A stretch of DNA of 38,858 nt, from the NCBI GenBank assembly GCA_038230415.1, contig JBBRNH010000053.1:1-38858 (forward strand), given 5' to 3'. Below, in pieces: positions 30,600 to 38,858 of this stretch. The notes under the pieces were generated by a model. It saw only the letters and a program-made list of their open reading frames with translations, had not been told where the DNA came from and ran no database searches. The stretch's first letter is position 1; each line of letters begins with the position of its first letter. The position numbers and the translations under genes are program-made. The stretch is from JBBRNH01 sp038230415 (GTDB lineage Bacteria > Bacteroidota > Bacteroidia > Cytophagales > Spirosomataceae).

Positions 30600-31568
30600 T
30601 CAAGCCACCGGCAACGCGTCGGCCCCGGCCAATCGGCGGGCGGCATCGCCATCGTGCGAGGGCAAATAAACCAATGGATACCGGGCCGCATACTGCCGGA
30701 TGGTCTGGTACGTTTGCCGCGACTGCCGCAGACTGGCGTTGGCTCCGGGCAGGTCGTTGGTGAGTAGTTGTTGCTGATTATACGACACATCACCCGCAAA
30801 CAGATAATGTTGCTGGCCGGTCTGGAGCAGCACCGAGCAATGCCCGTGACTATGCCCCGGTGTTTCGACCACCCACAAATCGCGGGCGTTGGTGAGCGGA
30901 TGCGCGTTGGCAAAGGCCTCAACCTGAGCCGCTTGTGGGTCAATCAGCGTTGGCGAAAACGCGCTTGGGTACAGGCTGGGCAGGTCATTATAGGGCCGGG
31001 CGGCTTCGGCGCGGTTGAGCAGCACGGGCGTTTTGGCAAAGTGGCGCAGACCGTCGGTATGGTCAATGTGCAGATGGGTCAGCACCACCGCCCGAACGTC
31101 GGCAGTACGGATACCGAGTTTCGCCAGTTGCCGGTCAATTTCCTGCTCCCGCGCCACCTCAAACCGAAACGCGTGGGTGTTCACGTACTCGTTGAGCAGC
31201 CCCACACCCCGGAAATAATCGGGATTGGTAATGGCGTGGTTCTCGCCGGTATCCACCACAAACAGGCCTTCGGGGTGTTCGATCACCCAAACGTAAATCG
31301 GCATCCAGTCGGCAAAATTGCGGTTGAGCAGGATGTTGGGCTTGCGGAGAAAACCGAGGTTTCCGGCGTGCAGAAACGCATCGGTCACGGCCACGTGTCC
31401 GGTTGAAATGGCGTGGATTTTCACGTTGCCCGGCAACGAAACGGTGGTGATTGGCTGCGGAGTCGGGGCGTTAGCCTGGCCTTTAGCGAGCATTGGGAGG
31501 AGCGTTAAGCCTGCGGCTGTGCCAATGGCAGCGGTGGCGGTTTGGGTGATGAACGTTCTGCGTGTCAT
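30600..31568 (-). CDS. exported metallo-beta-lactamase-fold hydrolase (lactonase-like)
   Basis: A 322-residue enzyme with a twin-arginine-like signal (MTRRTFITQTATAAIGTAAG), chosen as start at 31568 because it places RR near the N-terminus. The metal site is HLHIDH (165-170), with further ligands in GHSHGHC and FAGDVSY and a late histidine in LPSHDGD. This arrangement is that of the AHL-lactonase/glyoxalase-II-like branch. Quorum-signal lactonase activity is possible but not established. A Crp/Fnr-type regulator gene lies 84 bases upstream on the same strand, so the two may be linked functionally; the pairing of such regulators with small stress enzymes is common in Bacteroidota. Confidence 0.88.
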   Translation of the reverse strand: MTRRTFITQTATAAIGTAAGLTLLPMLAKGQANAPTPQPITTVSLPGNVKIHAISTGHVAVTDAFLHAGNLGFLRKPNILLNRNFADWMPIYVWVIEHPEGLFVVDTGENHAITNPDYFRGVGLLNEYVNTHAFRFEVAREQEIDRQLAKLGIRTADVRAVVLTHLHIDHTDGLRHFAKTPVLLNRAEAARPYNDLPSLYPSAFSPTLIDPQAAQVEAFANAHPLTNARDLWVVETPGHSHGHCSVLLQTGQQHYLFAGDVSYNQQQLLTNDLPGANASLRQSRQTYQTIRQYAARYPLVYLPSHDGDAARRLAGADALPVA

Positions 31569-31652
31569 GATCTTGTTTGTTGTTTGGTTGATTGACGATG
31601 CAAACCTACCGCCCCTCCAAAGGCCCGGCATTAACAAAAGATAAGAACGACA

Positions 31653-32243
31653 TTAGCGGCTCATGATTCGCTTGCGAATCCGGCTCAACGAGATGGGCGT
31701 GATGCCGAGGTAGGTGGCGATGTGGTGCAACGGAACCCGCTGGAGCAAATCGGGGCGATGCTGCAAGAGGTGTTCATAGCGTTGTTCGGGGCTGTCGAGA
31801 ATAAAGGCCGTAAACAACTGGTGCAACTCCACAAAACGGTATTCCATCACCTTCCTGACCAATTCGTTCATGGCCGGTACCTGTCCGTAGAGCCGCTGCA
31901 TGGTCTCGAACGATAAACTCAGCACCCGGCACGGTTCGAGCGTTTCCACAAAATGCGGACTGGGCGTTTGGGTAATAAAACTGTCGTAGGCCCCGGCAAA
32001 CTGCCCCTCGGTGAAGAAAAATGCCGAAATGTCGGCCCCGTCTTTTTCGTAATAGAGCCGCAGACAGCCGTCAATCACAAAATACACCTCGCGCACGATT
32101 GCCCCCGCCGACACCAGAACCGTCTTGCGCGGAAACTGCTTCTCCACAAAAGCCGCCTGTAACAGCCCCCAATCGGCCTCGGTAAACGGAGCGAGGGCGT
32201 TGGCCGCCTGCCGGAGAAGTGTGTATGAATTGGTGGTTTGCAT
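31653..32243 (-). CDS. Crp/Fnr family transcriptional regulator
   Basis: A 196-residue regulator. Residues about 15-130 are a cyclic-nucleotide-binding-like beta roll (VLVSAGAIVREVYFVIDGCLRLYYEKDGADIS). Residues 150-196 are a short winged helix with recognition helix ITPISLSRIRKRI. There are no FNR-type cysteines and no canonical cAMP phosphate-cassette arginine, as in the many small Bacteroidota members with unknown ligands. It is divergent from the MarR gene with a 73-base shared intergenic region holding an operator-like palindrome and a TAnnTTTG element. Confidence 0.9.
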   Translation of the reverse strand: MQTTNSYTLLRQAANALAPFTEADWGLLQAAFVEKQFPRKTVLVSAGAIVREVYFVIDGCLRLYYEKDGADISAFFFTEGQFAGAYDSFITQTPSPHFVETLEPCRVLSLSFETMQRLYGQVPAMNELVRKVMEYRFVELHQLFTAFILDSPEQRYEHLLQHRPDLLQRVPLHHIATYLGITPISLSRIRKRIMSR

Positions 32244-32281
32244 GATGGTAAAAATACGAATCAGGAATTTACGTCATTGTG

Positions 32282-32311
32282 TTGCATATACAACTCTTGT
32301 CCATATCTTTG
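32282..32311 (+). promoter_or_regulatory. promoter for MarR with overlapping operator
   Basis: TTG at 32282-32284 and TATCTTTG at 32304-32311 are separated by 19 bases and fit the Bacteroidota -33/-7 promoter. The 14-mer TTGCATATACAACT at 32282-32295 covers the -33 element and is one base from the palindrome upstream of the NmrA-like gene, a good position for repression. Confidence 0.6.
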
Positions 32312-32316
32312 TCTCC

Positions 32317-32754
32317 ATGAACCCAACCCAACCCGAAAATTACTGCATTGCCGGACGGTTGCGGCTGCTCTCGCGGGTGGTAACGGGACTCTACAACGAA
32401 GCCTTTGCCGACGAGGGCGTGACCTTTGCCCAGGCCGGGTTGCTGATGCGAATTTTTGCCCAGCCCGGCATTCGGCAGGCGGCTCTGGCCCGGACGCTGC
32501 AAATCGAAAAGTCGGCCATGAGCCGCGACGTTCAACTGATGCAGCGCAACGGCTGGCTGACCGAAAACGTGAAGAACGGCCTGTTTCTGACCGAAAACGG
32601 CACGGCAACGGCCAAACGCTGCCACAAAATCTGGAAAGCCCTGCACCAGAACGCCCTCGACCAGCTTGGCCCCGAAGCCGTAGCCGGGCTGAGTCTGTTT
32701 TCGGATAAACTGCTGCAATTTCAGATCGAGTCAAACCCGTTTACTACTGGATAA
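32317..32754 (+). CDS. MarR family transcriptional regulator
   Basis: A 145-residue winged-helix regulator. The start at 32317 lies just after the promoter element and gives MNPTQPENYCIAGRLRLLSR. The DNA-binding part is RQAALARTLQIEKSAMSRDVQLMQRNGWL (about 53-81), followed by the wing. Cys10 near the N-terminus could be a redox-sensing residue, as in some MarR/OhrR proteins, but this is only a suggestion. MarR regulators often repress themselves and a nearby enzyme gene; the shared operator points to the NmrA-like gene about 23 kb away. DinB and DUF4442 genes follow on the same strand after a hairpin. Confidence 0.88.
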   Translation: MNPTQPENYCIAGRLRLLSRVVTGLYNEAFADEGVTFAQAGLLMRIFAQPGIRQAALARTLQIEKSAMSRDVQLMQRNGWLTENVKNGLFLTENGTATAKRCHKIWKALHQNALDQLGPEAVAGLSLFSDKLLQFQIESNPFTTG

Positions 32755-32825
32755 AAGAGAAAAGACGCAAGACGGAAGATACTCTGCATTCAGCAAATAG
32801 TCTTGGGTCTTGCGTCTTTTCTCTT
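32755..32825. repeat. 19-bp perfect inverted repeat with 7-bp units
   Basis: The arms 32755-32773 and 32807-32825 are exact reverse complements. The left arm continues as near-heptamers AAGACGC, AAGACGG, AAGATAC. It begins at the first base after the MarR stop codon and precedes the DinB gene. Confidence 0.85.
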
Positions 32826-32855
32826 GCGTCCGACACTTAATCAAACCCAAACCCA

Positions 32856-33326
32856 ATGATTACCGAACTCTTGGGCCAACTCTGGCACAGCAACCAACAG
32901 GCCGTATTTGGCCCCGTGCAAAAACTAACCGCCGAAACCTACCGCAACCGCCTGACTCCCAACACGGCTTCTGCCGGGTTTATCGCCCTGCACACCGCTG
33001 AATCTATGCACGGTTTTGCGGCCCTGATTTTTGGCCGACCAATGAGCATTGTGCCGCAAGCCAGCCGGGGAAATGCCGACACCGGACAACGGCTTGACCT
33101 GGCAATGATTCAGCAACTGATGGCCGACAGCTACGCCATGATTGCCGAACAGATTGCCCAAACCACCGACGAGCAGTGGGCCGAAGTGATTCCGTCGGCA
33201 ATGGGCGAACGGAGCCGCCAACAGATGCTGGCTTTTCTGATGCACCACAACTCGTATCACGCCGGGCAGATTGTGCAGGCCATGAAAAAAGGACAACTCT
33301 ATGAAACCGAAATTTCTGCAAACTGA
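32856..33326 (+). CDS. DinB family protein
   Basis: A 156-residue four-helix-bundle protein. The DinB metal triad is suggested by His46 (ALHTAE) and by His131 and His135 in MHHNSYHAGQI. The family includes thiol-dependent transferases and hydrolases (mycothiol or bacillithiol systems) but most members are uncharacterised. The ATG at 32856 gives the usual start (MITELLGQLW). The next gene starts 26 bases before this one ends, an overlap that implies translational coupling with DUF4442. Confidence 0.87.
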   Translation: MITELLGQLWHSNQQAVFGPVQKLTAETYRNRLTPNTASAGFIALHTAESMHGFAALIFGRPMSIVPQASRGNADTGQRLDLAMIQQLMADSYAMIAEQIAQTTDEQWAEVIPSAMGERSRQQMLAFLMHHNSYHAGQIVQAMKKGQLYETEISAN

Positions 33327-33828
33327 CCGCCGGGAGTCCGTCAAGACGTGGCGGTTCCGAAGCCTGATGAACCTGTACCCGATGTACTTCGGCACGGGCG
33401 GCAAGATTCTGTTTTGGTCCGGCGATTCGCGGGAGGTGCATCTGCGCCTGCGCCGGACTATCTGGACGTATAATTACGTCGGGACGATTTTTGGCGGGGC
33501 CATGTTCTCGGCCTCCGACCCGTTTTATATGCTCATGCTATTACAGATTTTGGGCAACGAGTTTGTGGTTTGGGATAAATCGGCCTCAATCCGGTTTCGC
33601 AAACCGGGCCGGGCCACGCTGTATATGCGCTACCTGCTCACCAACGATGACCTCGCCAGGATCAGGGCCGACGTTGCCGCCAACGGCCAGACCGAACGCA
33701 CCTATACGCTGCAATGGGTTGATGTTGATGGGATTGTTTATGCCGAAATCGAACGGTTGTGCTACATTGCGAACAAAGCGTTTTACGCTAACCGCAAAAA
33801 AGATACGCAATCATCCCGTTTTCAATGA
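33301..33828 (+). CDS. DUF4442 hot-dog fold protein (thioesterase-like)
   Basis: A 175-residue protein with the DUF4442 pattern: NLYPMYFGTGGKILFWSGD (25-43), NYVGTIFGGAMFSASDPF (58-75) and a late beta sheet. It is related to YiiD/acyl-CoA thioesterase hot-dog proteins; the GTIFGGAMFSASDP segment corresponds to the active-site helix region. The substrate is presumably an acyl-CoA. It overlaps DinB upstream and the membrane protein gene downstream (4 bases), so the three are likely one operon. Confidence 0.85.
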   Translation: MKPKFLQTDRRESVKTWRFRSLMNLYPMYFGTGGKILFWSGDSREVHLRLRRTIWTYNYVGTIFGGAMFSASDPFYMLMLLQILGNEFVVWDKSASIRFRKPGRATLYMRYLLTNDDLARIRADVAANGQTERTYTLQWVDVDGIVYAEIERLCYIANKAFYANRKKDTQSSRFQ

Positions 33829-35228
33829 TAACCGATTTCTCCGCTATGACCCCGGCCCCGCCCGCCCAAACCGCCACCGAACAGTCCCTCGCCGTGCTGC
33901 CAACCGAGCAGCAGGAAAAACTGCGCGAACTCACGGCCCAGAGCTGGAACCTCGAACTCGTTATTTCGGCAACCGCCATGTTTGCGATTTTGCAACTGCC
34001 CGATGCCCTCAATCAGGCGTTCGATTATCTGCGGTTCAACCTGATGAGCCACACAAACGGGTTTCAGGCAATGCTGCCTTTGTTAGCTTACAGCGTTGTG
34101 AAGGTAATGTGCTACGTGCTGTTCGCGGCCTTCCTGACCAATTTTGTGATGCGGGCGTTCTGGGTAGGGTTGGTAGGGTTGCTGGCCGTTTATCCGTCCG
34201 GCATTCACTACGACCGAATCCCGCTCAGCACCCCGTATGCCCAGAAGCGGATGGCTGCTGAACTGGGGCCACTCGACGGCTATATTCTGCGACTCGACCA
34301 ACGGTGCAACATCGTTTTTGCGGTGGCTTTCCTGTTTGTTTTTTTTCTGATTTTTATTGCGATTGGCTACGTGGTTGCCTTCGTGGGTTACACGGTTATA
34401 CGGCCTCTTATCCCGAACGACATCTGGGAGAATATCAAAGTCGGGGCAAACGTCCTGTTTGGGCTTTACTTCATCGCCAGCATTGTGTTGAGCCTGCCCA
34501 AAATCAAAGCGCACCCGATCGGCGAAAAACTGCATTATCGGTTCGTTTCCCTGAACAAACTGCTGTACGCGGGCTTATACAAGCCCATCATCTTTATTCT
34601 GAATACATTTTACAGCCACATACCCCGCCTGAAACTTTTATTGACAGGGATGCTGATGATGGTGGCTTTTATGGTTTTGCTTTTTATTGAGGTTCTGGCC
34701 GATTTTTCACGGGCCGACAATCGGTTATCCAACGCCTTCAACCAACGGCATCTGTACACGGCCCGCGTTGACAGCCGGTATGTGAACCCAACCGCCTACG
34801 ACAATCAACGGGCCGAGGATGCGTTTGTCTCGGTGGCTTCGATTCAGGCCGATGTTGTCCGCGAGCCATTTATCCGGCTCTACATTGCTTATCCGAAAGC
34901 GTTGGATACGTTGCTGACCAAATTGGCTAAAGAACCCAAGTGGAACGATACCCTGCCAATAGCCGAGAAACGCCGTGTATTTGCCAACTGGAGCAGTGAG
35001 CAGATAGGCCGGTTAATGCACATTACGGTTAATGACTCGCTGTACCGTAACCCCGATTTGCTCTGTACGCAACGGGGCAAGCAGCAGCAGCAACGCGGCT
35101 GGCAGGCGGTGCTGATTCCGAGCAATCTCCGGGTAGGAAAAAACACCATTCAGATTGGTATTCGGGCCGATTCGCTTGCCAAAACAACCGACCTGATTAC
35201 GATTCCCTTCTGGTATGTACCCGAATAA
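33825..35228 (+). CDS. integral membrane protein, unknown function
   Basis: A 467-residue protein with a cytosolic N-terminus, about five or six membrane spans (roughly 43-60, 85-106, 108-122, 162-190, 208-228 and 272-293) and a 170-residue C-terminal soluble domain that appears beta-rich (VLIPSNLRVGKNTIQIGIRAD near the end). No family is recognised. The frame starts with ATG at 33825, overlapping the DUF4442 stop by 4 bases. Its codons for AQTATEQ share a 19-base identity with the start of the esterase gene at 35295, suggesting a common 5' sequence source. The soluble domain would lie outside the membrane if the span count is even. Confidence 0.75.
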   Translation: MITDFSAMTPAPPAQTATEQSLAVLPTEQQEKLRELTAQSWNLELVISATAMFAILQLPDALNQAFDYLRFNLMSHTNGFQAMLPLLAYSVVKVMCYVLFAAFLTNFVMRAFWVGLVGLLAVYPSGIHYDRIPLSTPYAQKRMAAELGPLDGYILRLDQRCNIVFAVAFLFVFFLIFIAIGYVVAFVGYTVIRPLIPNDIWENIKVGANVLFGLYFIASIVLSLPKIKAHPIGEKLHYRFVSLNKLLYAGLYKPIIFILNTFYSHIPRLKLLLTGMLMMVAFMVLLFIEVLADFSRADNRLSNAFNQRHLYTARVDSRYVNPTAYDNQRAEDAFVSVASIQADVVREPFIRLYIAYPKALDTLLTKLAKEPKWNDTLPIAEKRRVFANWSSEQIGRLMHITVNDSLYRNPDLLCTQRGKQQQQRGWQAVLIPSNLRVGKNTIQIGIRADSLAKTTDLITIPFWYVPE

Positions 35229-35294
35229 AGAGGCTGATTGTCAGCCCAAAAACACGCACTCACCGCGCTTTTACCGCGAACAAACCCGTCAGTT

Positions 35295-35966
35295 ATGACT
35301 TCGGACACGCCAACCCAAACCGCCACCGAACACCACCTCACCGTTGCCCGAACGGCCCGGTATTACACGCTCGGTGAACTCACCGAACGCACCAAAAACG
35401 TCTGGTTTGTGCTGCACGGCTACGGCCAACTGGCGCAGTATTTCATTCGCCGGTTCGATGTTGTGCAGAACGACGAAACGCTGATTGTGGCCCCCGAAGC
35501 CCTCTCGCGGCTGTACCTGAACGGCGAATACAGCAAAATCGGTGCCTCGTGGATCACCCGCGAAGACCGCGACAACGAAGCCCGCGACTATGTGGCCTAC
35601 CTCAACCAACTCTACGACACGGTACTGAACGGCCATGATCCTACCAAGTTGAACGTCACGCTGATGGGCTTTTCGCAGGGCGCGGCCACGGCCTGCCGGT
35701 GGCTGGCAAACGGTCACGTTTCGGCCTCGCGGCTGATGCTCTGGGCGGGGTTTTTTCCGAATGGCGTGGCCGATGTGATTCCGCTTTCTGCCCTGGCTGA
35801 CCTCCGCGTTGAGTACGTCTATGGCGAGCAGGATGAGTTTATCGCCCTCATGCCCGACCCGGTGGCCTATCTGCAACGGCTTCAGGCCGAGGTACCACAC
35901 CTGAACGTTGTTCCGTTCGATGGCGGGCATACCGTTGAGCGGGCGGTGTTGCAGGCGGTCAAATAA
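35295..35966 (+). CDS. alpha/beta hydrolase, phospholipase/carboxylesterase type
   Basis: A 223-residue cytosolic serine hydrolase. The oxyanion strand VWFVLHGYGQ (36-45) and nucleophile Ser127 in MGFSQGAAT are followed by an acid (YGEQDEF, near 184-190) and histidine (GGHTVE, about 211-216), the carboxylesterase/lysophospholipase triad. The ATG at 35295 is chosen over an earlier in-frame start because it lies right after a non-coding gap and gives a compact N-terminus. Natural substrate unknown. The gene ends inside a large hairpin that starts at 35967. Confidence 0.85.
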   Translation: MTSDTPTQTATEHHLTVARTARYYTLGELTERTKNVWFVLHGYGQLAQYFIRRFDVVQNDETLIVAPEALSRLYLNGEYSKIGASWITREDRDNEARDYVAYLNQLYDTVLNGHDPTKLNVTLMGFSQGAATACRWLANGHVSASRLMLWAGFFPNGVADVIPLSALADLRVEYVYGEQDEFIALMPDPVAYLQRLQAEVPHLNVVPFDGGHTVERAVLQAVK

Positions 35967-36065
35967 AGTGGTCAGTGGTCAGTGGTTAGTGGCAAGTGCG
36001 GGGCGGCCCGTGCCGTTAGTCCTCCGGGCGAAGCACTAATCACTTGCCACTGACCACTGACCACT
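35967..36065. repeat. large hairpin of 7-bp units, arms differing by one unit
   Basis: The left arm (35967-35998) consists of AGTGG, TCAGTGG, TCAGTGG, TTAGTGG, CAAGTG. The right arm (36041-36065) is the reverse complement of the same series lacking TTAGTGG. The loop is GC-rich. It lies between the carboxylesterase stop and the next gene. Confidence 0.92.
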
Positions 36066-36119
36066 CGATTAACTAAACAAATCCGTATTTTCGGGCGAAA
36101 CTTCCAACTGAATCGCTCC

Positions 36120-37829
<1,710 letters not shown>

Positions 37830-37856
37830 CCACCATCACCTCACACCAACCGACCA

Positions 37857-38432
37857 ATGCCCAATCTCTATATTCTTGCCGGCTGCAACGGAGCCGGCAA
37901 GACCACCGCAGCCTACACCTTGCTGCCGAACGAATTTAACGTCCGCGAGTTTGTCAATGCCGACGAAATTGCGCGGGGGCTTTCGCCGTTCAACGTCGAA
38001 TCGGTTGCGTTTGAAGCCGGGCGGCTCATGCTGCAACGCATTGACTACCTGATGAATAAAGCAGTAGATTTCGCGCTCGAAACCACGCTGTCAAGCCGTT
38101 CTTACGTGCAAACCGTTAAACGGGCGCAGGCATCAGGATACCGCGTCAAATTGTATTACGTTTGGTTAGAATCGGCAGAGATGGCGCAGGAACGGGTAGC
38201 GATTCGGGTCTCGAAAGGCGGTCATAACATCCCGAACGACGTGATCGAACGTCGGTATAACCGCAGTGTGAGCAACTTAGTGAATCTGTATATCCCGATT
38301 TGCGATGACTTTTCGGTGATCAATAACTCAGGAACGCAGCCCGAATTTGTGGCGCAGGGCGGATTGAATCTTGCCATTGATGTGTTTAATGAGCAGATTT
38401 GGCAAACCATAAAAAAATATGAAACTTCCTAA
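37857..38432 (+). CDS. zeta-toxin-like P-loop kinase
   Basis: A 191-residue P-loop protein with Walker A GCNGAGKTT (residues 9-17, Lys15) and the zeta-family aspartate-rich segment EFVNADEIARGLSPFN (31-46), where Asp36 corresponds to the substrate-binding acid. Zeta toxins phosphorylate UDP-N-acetylglucosamine; related small kinases have other targets. FALETTLSSR (about 72-81) fits the second conserved loop. A 51-residue gene overlaps its last 14 bases, an arrangement typical of a co-regulated partner. The pair appears near no obvious mobility gene. The ATG at 37857 places Walker A at the expected distance. Confidence 0.88.
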   Translation: MPNLYILAGCNGAGKTTAAYTLLPNEFNVREFVNADEIARGLSPFNVESVAFEAGRLMLQRIDYLMNKAVDFALETTLSSRSYVQTVKRAQASGYRVKLYYVWLESAEMAQERVAIRVSKGGHNIPNDVIERRYNRSVSNLVNLYIPICDDFSVINNSGTQPEFVAQGGLNLAIDVFNEQIWQTIKKYETS

Positions 38433-38574
38433 ACTGACTCCCGAAAACGAACGCGCTTTGCAGGGAATGCGCCGGGCCGTGCAGAACGTGGTGGAACAGG
38501 CCAAGAAAAACGACGAAGAACTCGTGATCTTCCGCGATGGTAAAGTCGTGCGGGTCAAAGCCCGTGACCTGTAA
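38419..38574 (+). CDS. small partner of the zeta-like kinase (putative antitoxin)
   Basis: A 51-residue protein (MKLPKLTPENERALQGMRRA, then a lysine-rich helix and EELVIFRDGKVVRVKARDL) whose start overlaps the kinase gene by 14 bases. It is predicted as one long helix followed by a two-strand beta hairpin. Such short proteins commonly accompany zeta-like kinases in Bacteroidota and are candidates for antitoxins, but in the classical epsilon-zeta system the antitoxin gene is upstream and larger. The close overlap supports real translation. Confidence 0.7.
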   Translation: MKLPKLTPENERALQGMRRAVQNVVEQAKKNDEELVIFRDGKVVRVKARDL

Positions 38575-38636
38575 CTTTTCGGCCCGCGCTGCGGTTTCTT
38601 TACCGAACTGACCTGCCCATTGGCTGCCCCGCGCTC

Positions 38637-38858
38637 GTGAACGACGAACAAAAAAGCGGTCGTATTTTCGACCTTGCCATCCTCAAACGGCTTTATTCTT
38701 TTATTGCCCCCTACCAAACCCGCTTTTATCTGCTCGTTGCCATTATCATGACGAGTGCGGTGCTGGCCCCCATTACGCCCCTGCTCATCCGGTACACGAT
38801 TGACAATAAAATTGCGTCCGGCGATTACTCCGGGCTGGCCGTCATGGTCGGCATTATG
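38637..38858 (+). CDS. ABC exporter, N-terminal part (runs off window)
   Basis: A GTG at 38637 opens 74 codons with no stop to the window edge. The protein begins NDEQKSGRIFDLAILKRLYS, then a first membrane span (FYLLVAIIMTSAVLAPITPL) and LIRYTIDNKI, the start of the transmembrane domain of MsbA-like fused ABC exporters. The ATP-binding domain would lie outside. A GTG start is inferred because no ATG precedes it in frame after 38574. Confidence 0.82.
   Translation, partial: MNDEQKSGRIFDLAILKRLYSFIAPYQTRFYLLVAIIMTSAVLAPITPLLIRYTIDNKIASGDYSGLAVMVGIM

Overview
The window looks like a piece of a Bacteroidota chromosome, most likely order Cytophagales and the Spirosoma/Fibrella neighbourhood. This rests on several signs: TAnnTTTG-type promoters, a type IX secretion C-terminal domain, fibronectin-III/PKD-like secreted proteins, a succinyl/acetyl-ornithine type ArgF, DUF1345, GxxExxY and DUF433/DUF5615 families, and a moderately GC-rich background interrupted by AT-richer accessory patches. 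The genus is an inference from protein style; no 16S or marker search was possible.

Layout. 1-1750: the 5' end of an IS630-type transposase and the IS end, which truncates a fibronectin-III surface protein. 1847-2920: pheA (chorismate mutase-prephenate dehydratase). 3050-3518: an AT-rich islet with a small membrane protein, bracketed by an inverted 10-mer. 3862-5863: a secreted S10 carboxypeptidase and a convergent conserved hypothetical gene around a 30-bp perfect inverted repeat. 5969-8859: a type II restriction-modification pair (PLD-fold nuclease plus N6-adenine methylase) of lower GC. 8921-14192: NmrA-like reductase, M3 peptidase, an MDR-MaoC fusion enzyme and an NlpC/P60 hydrolase. 14201-18570 (minus strand): an arginine group (hydrolase, argD, GxxExxY nuclease, argF, argB) invaded by three copies of a hairpin repeat. 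18659-22568: an orphan gene with a possible uracil-DNA-glycosylase-like fold, a GH32 fructan hydrolase, and a T9SS-sorted protein broken by two in-frame TAG codons. 22655-25446: DUF1345 membrane protein, a lipoprotein and clpX. 25554-26334: tRNA-Glu(UUC) and a DUF433/DUF5615 toxin-antitoxin pair bracketed by a 36-bp copy of the tRNA 3' end. 26577-30403: M14 peptidase and FAD oxidoreductase, each carrying an in-frame 7-bp-periodic repeat insert. 30600-33828: metallo-hydrolase, Crp/Fnr and MarR regulators, DinB, DUF4442. 33825-37829: a membrane protein and two esterases. 37857-38574: a zeta-toxin-like kinase with a small overlapping partner. 38637-end: the start of an ABC exporter.

The most striking feature is repeat biology rather than one operon. 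Short near-tandem units (7 or 8 bp) occur as perfect long hairpins between genes and also inside coding sequences in frame. One hairpin class flanks a GxxExxY PD-(D/E)XK-like nuclease gene inserted between argD and argF, which suggests a REP/RAYT-like partnership. The second standout is the tRNA-bounded toxin-antitoxin islet, in which the toxin's last two codons and stop are the tRNA fragment itself.
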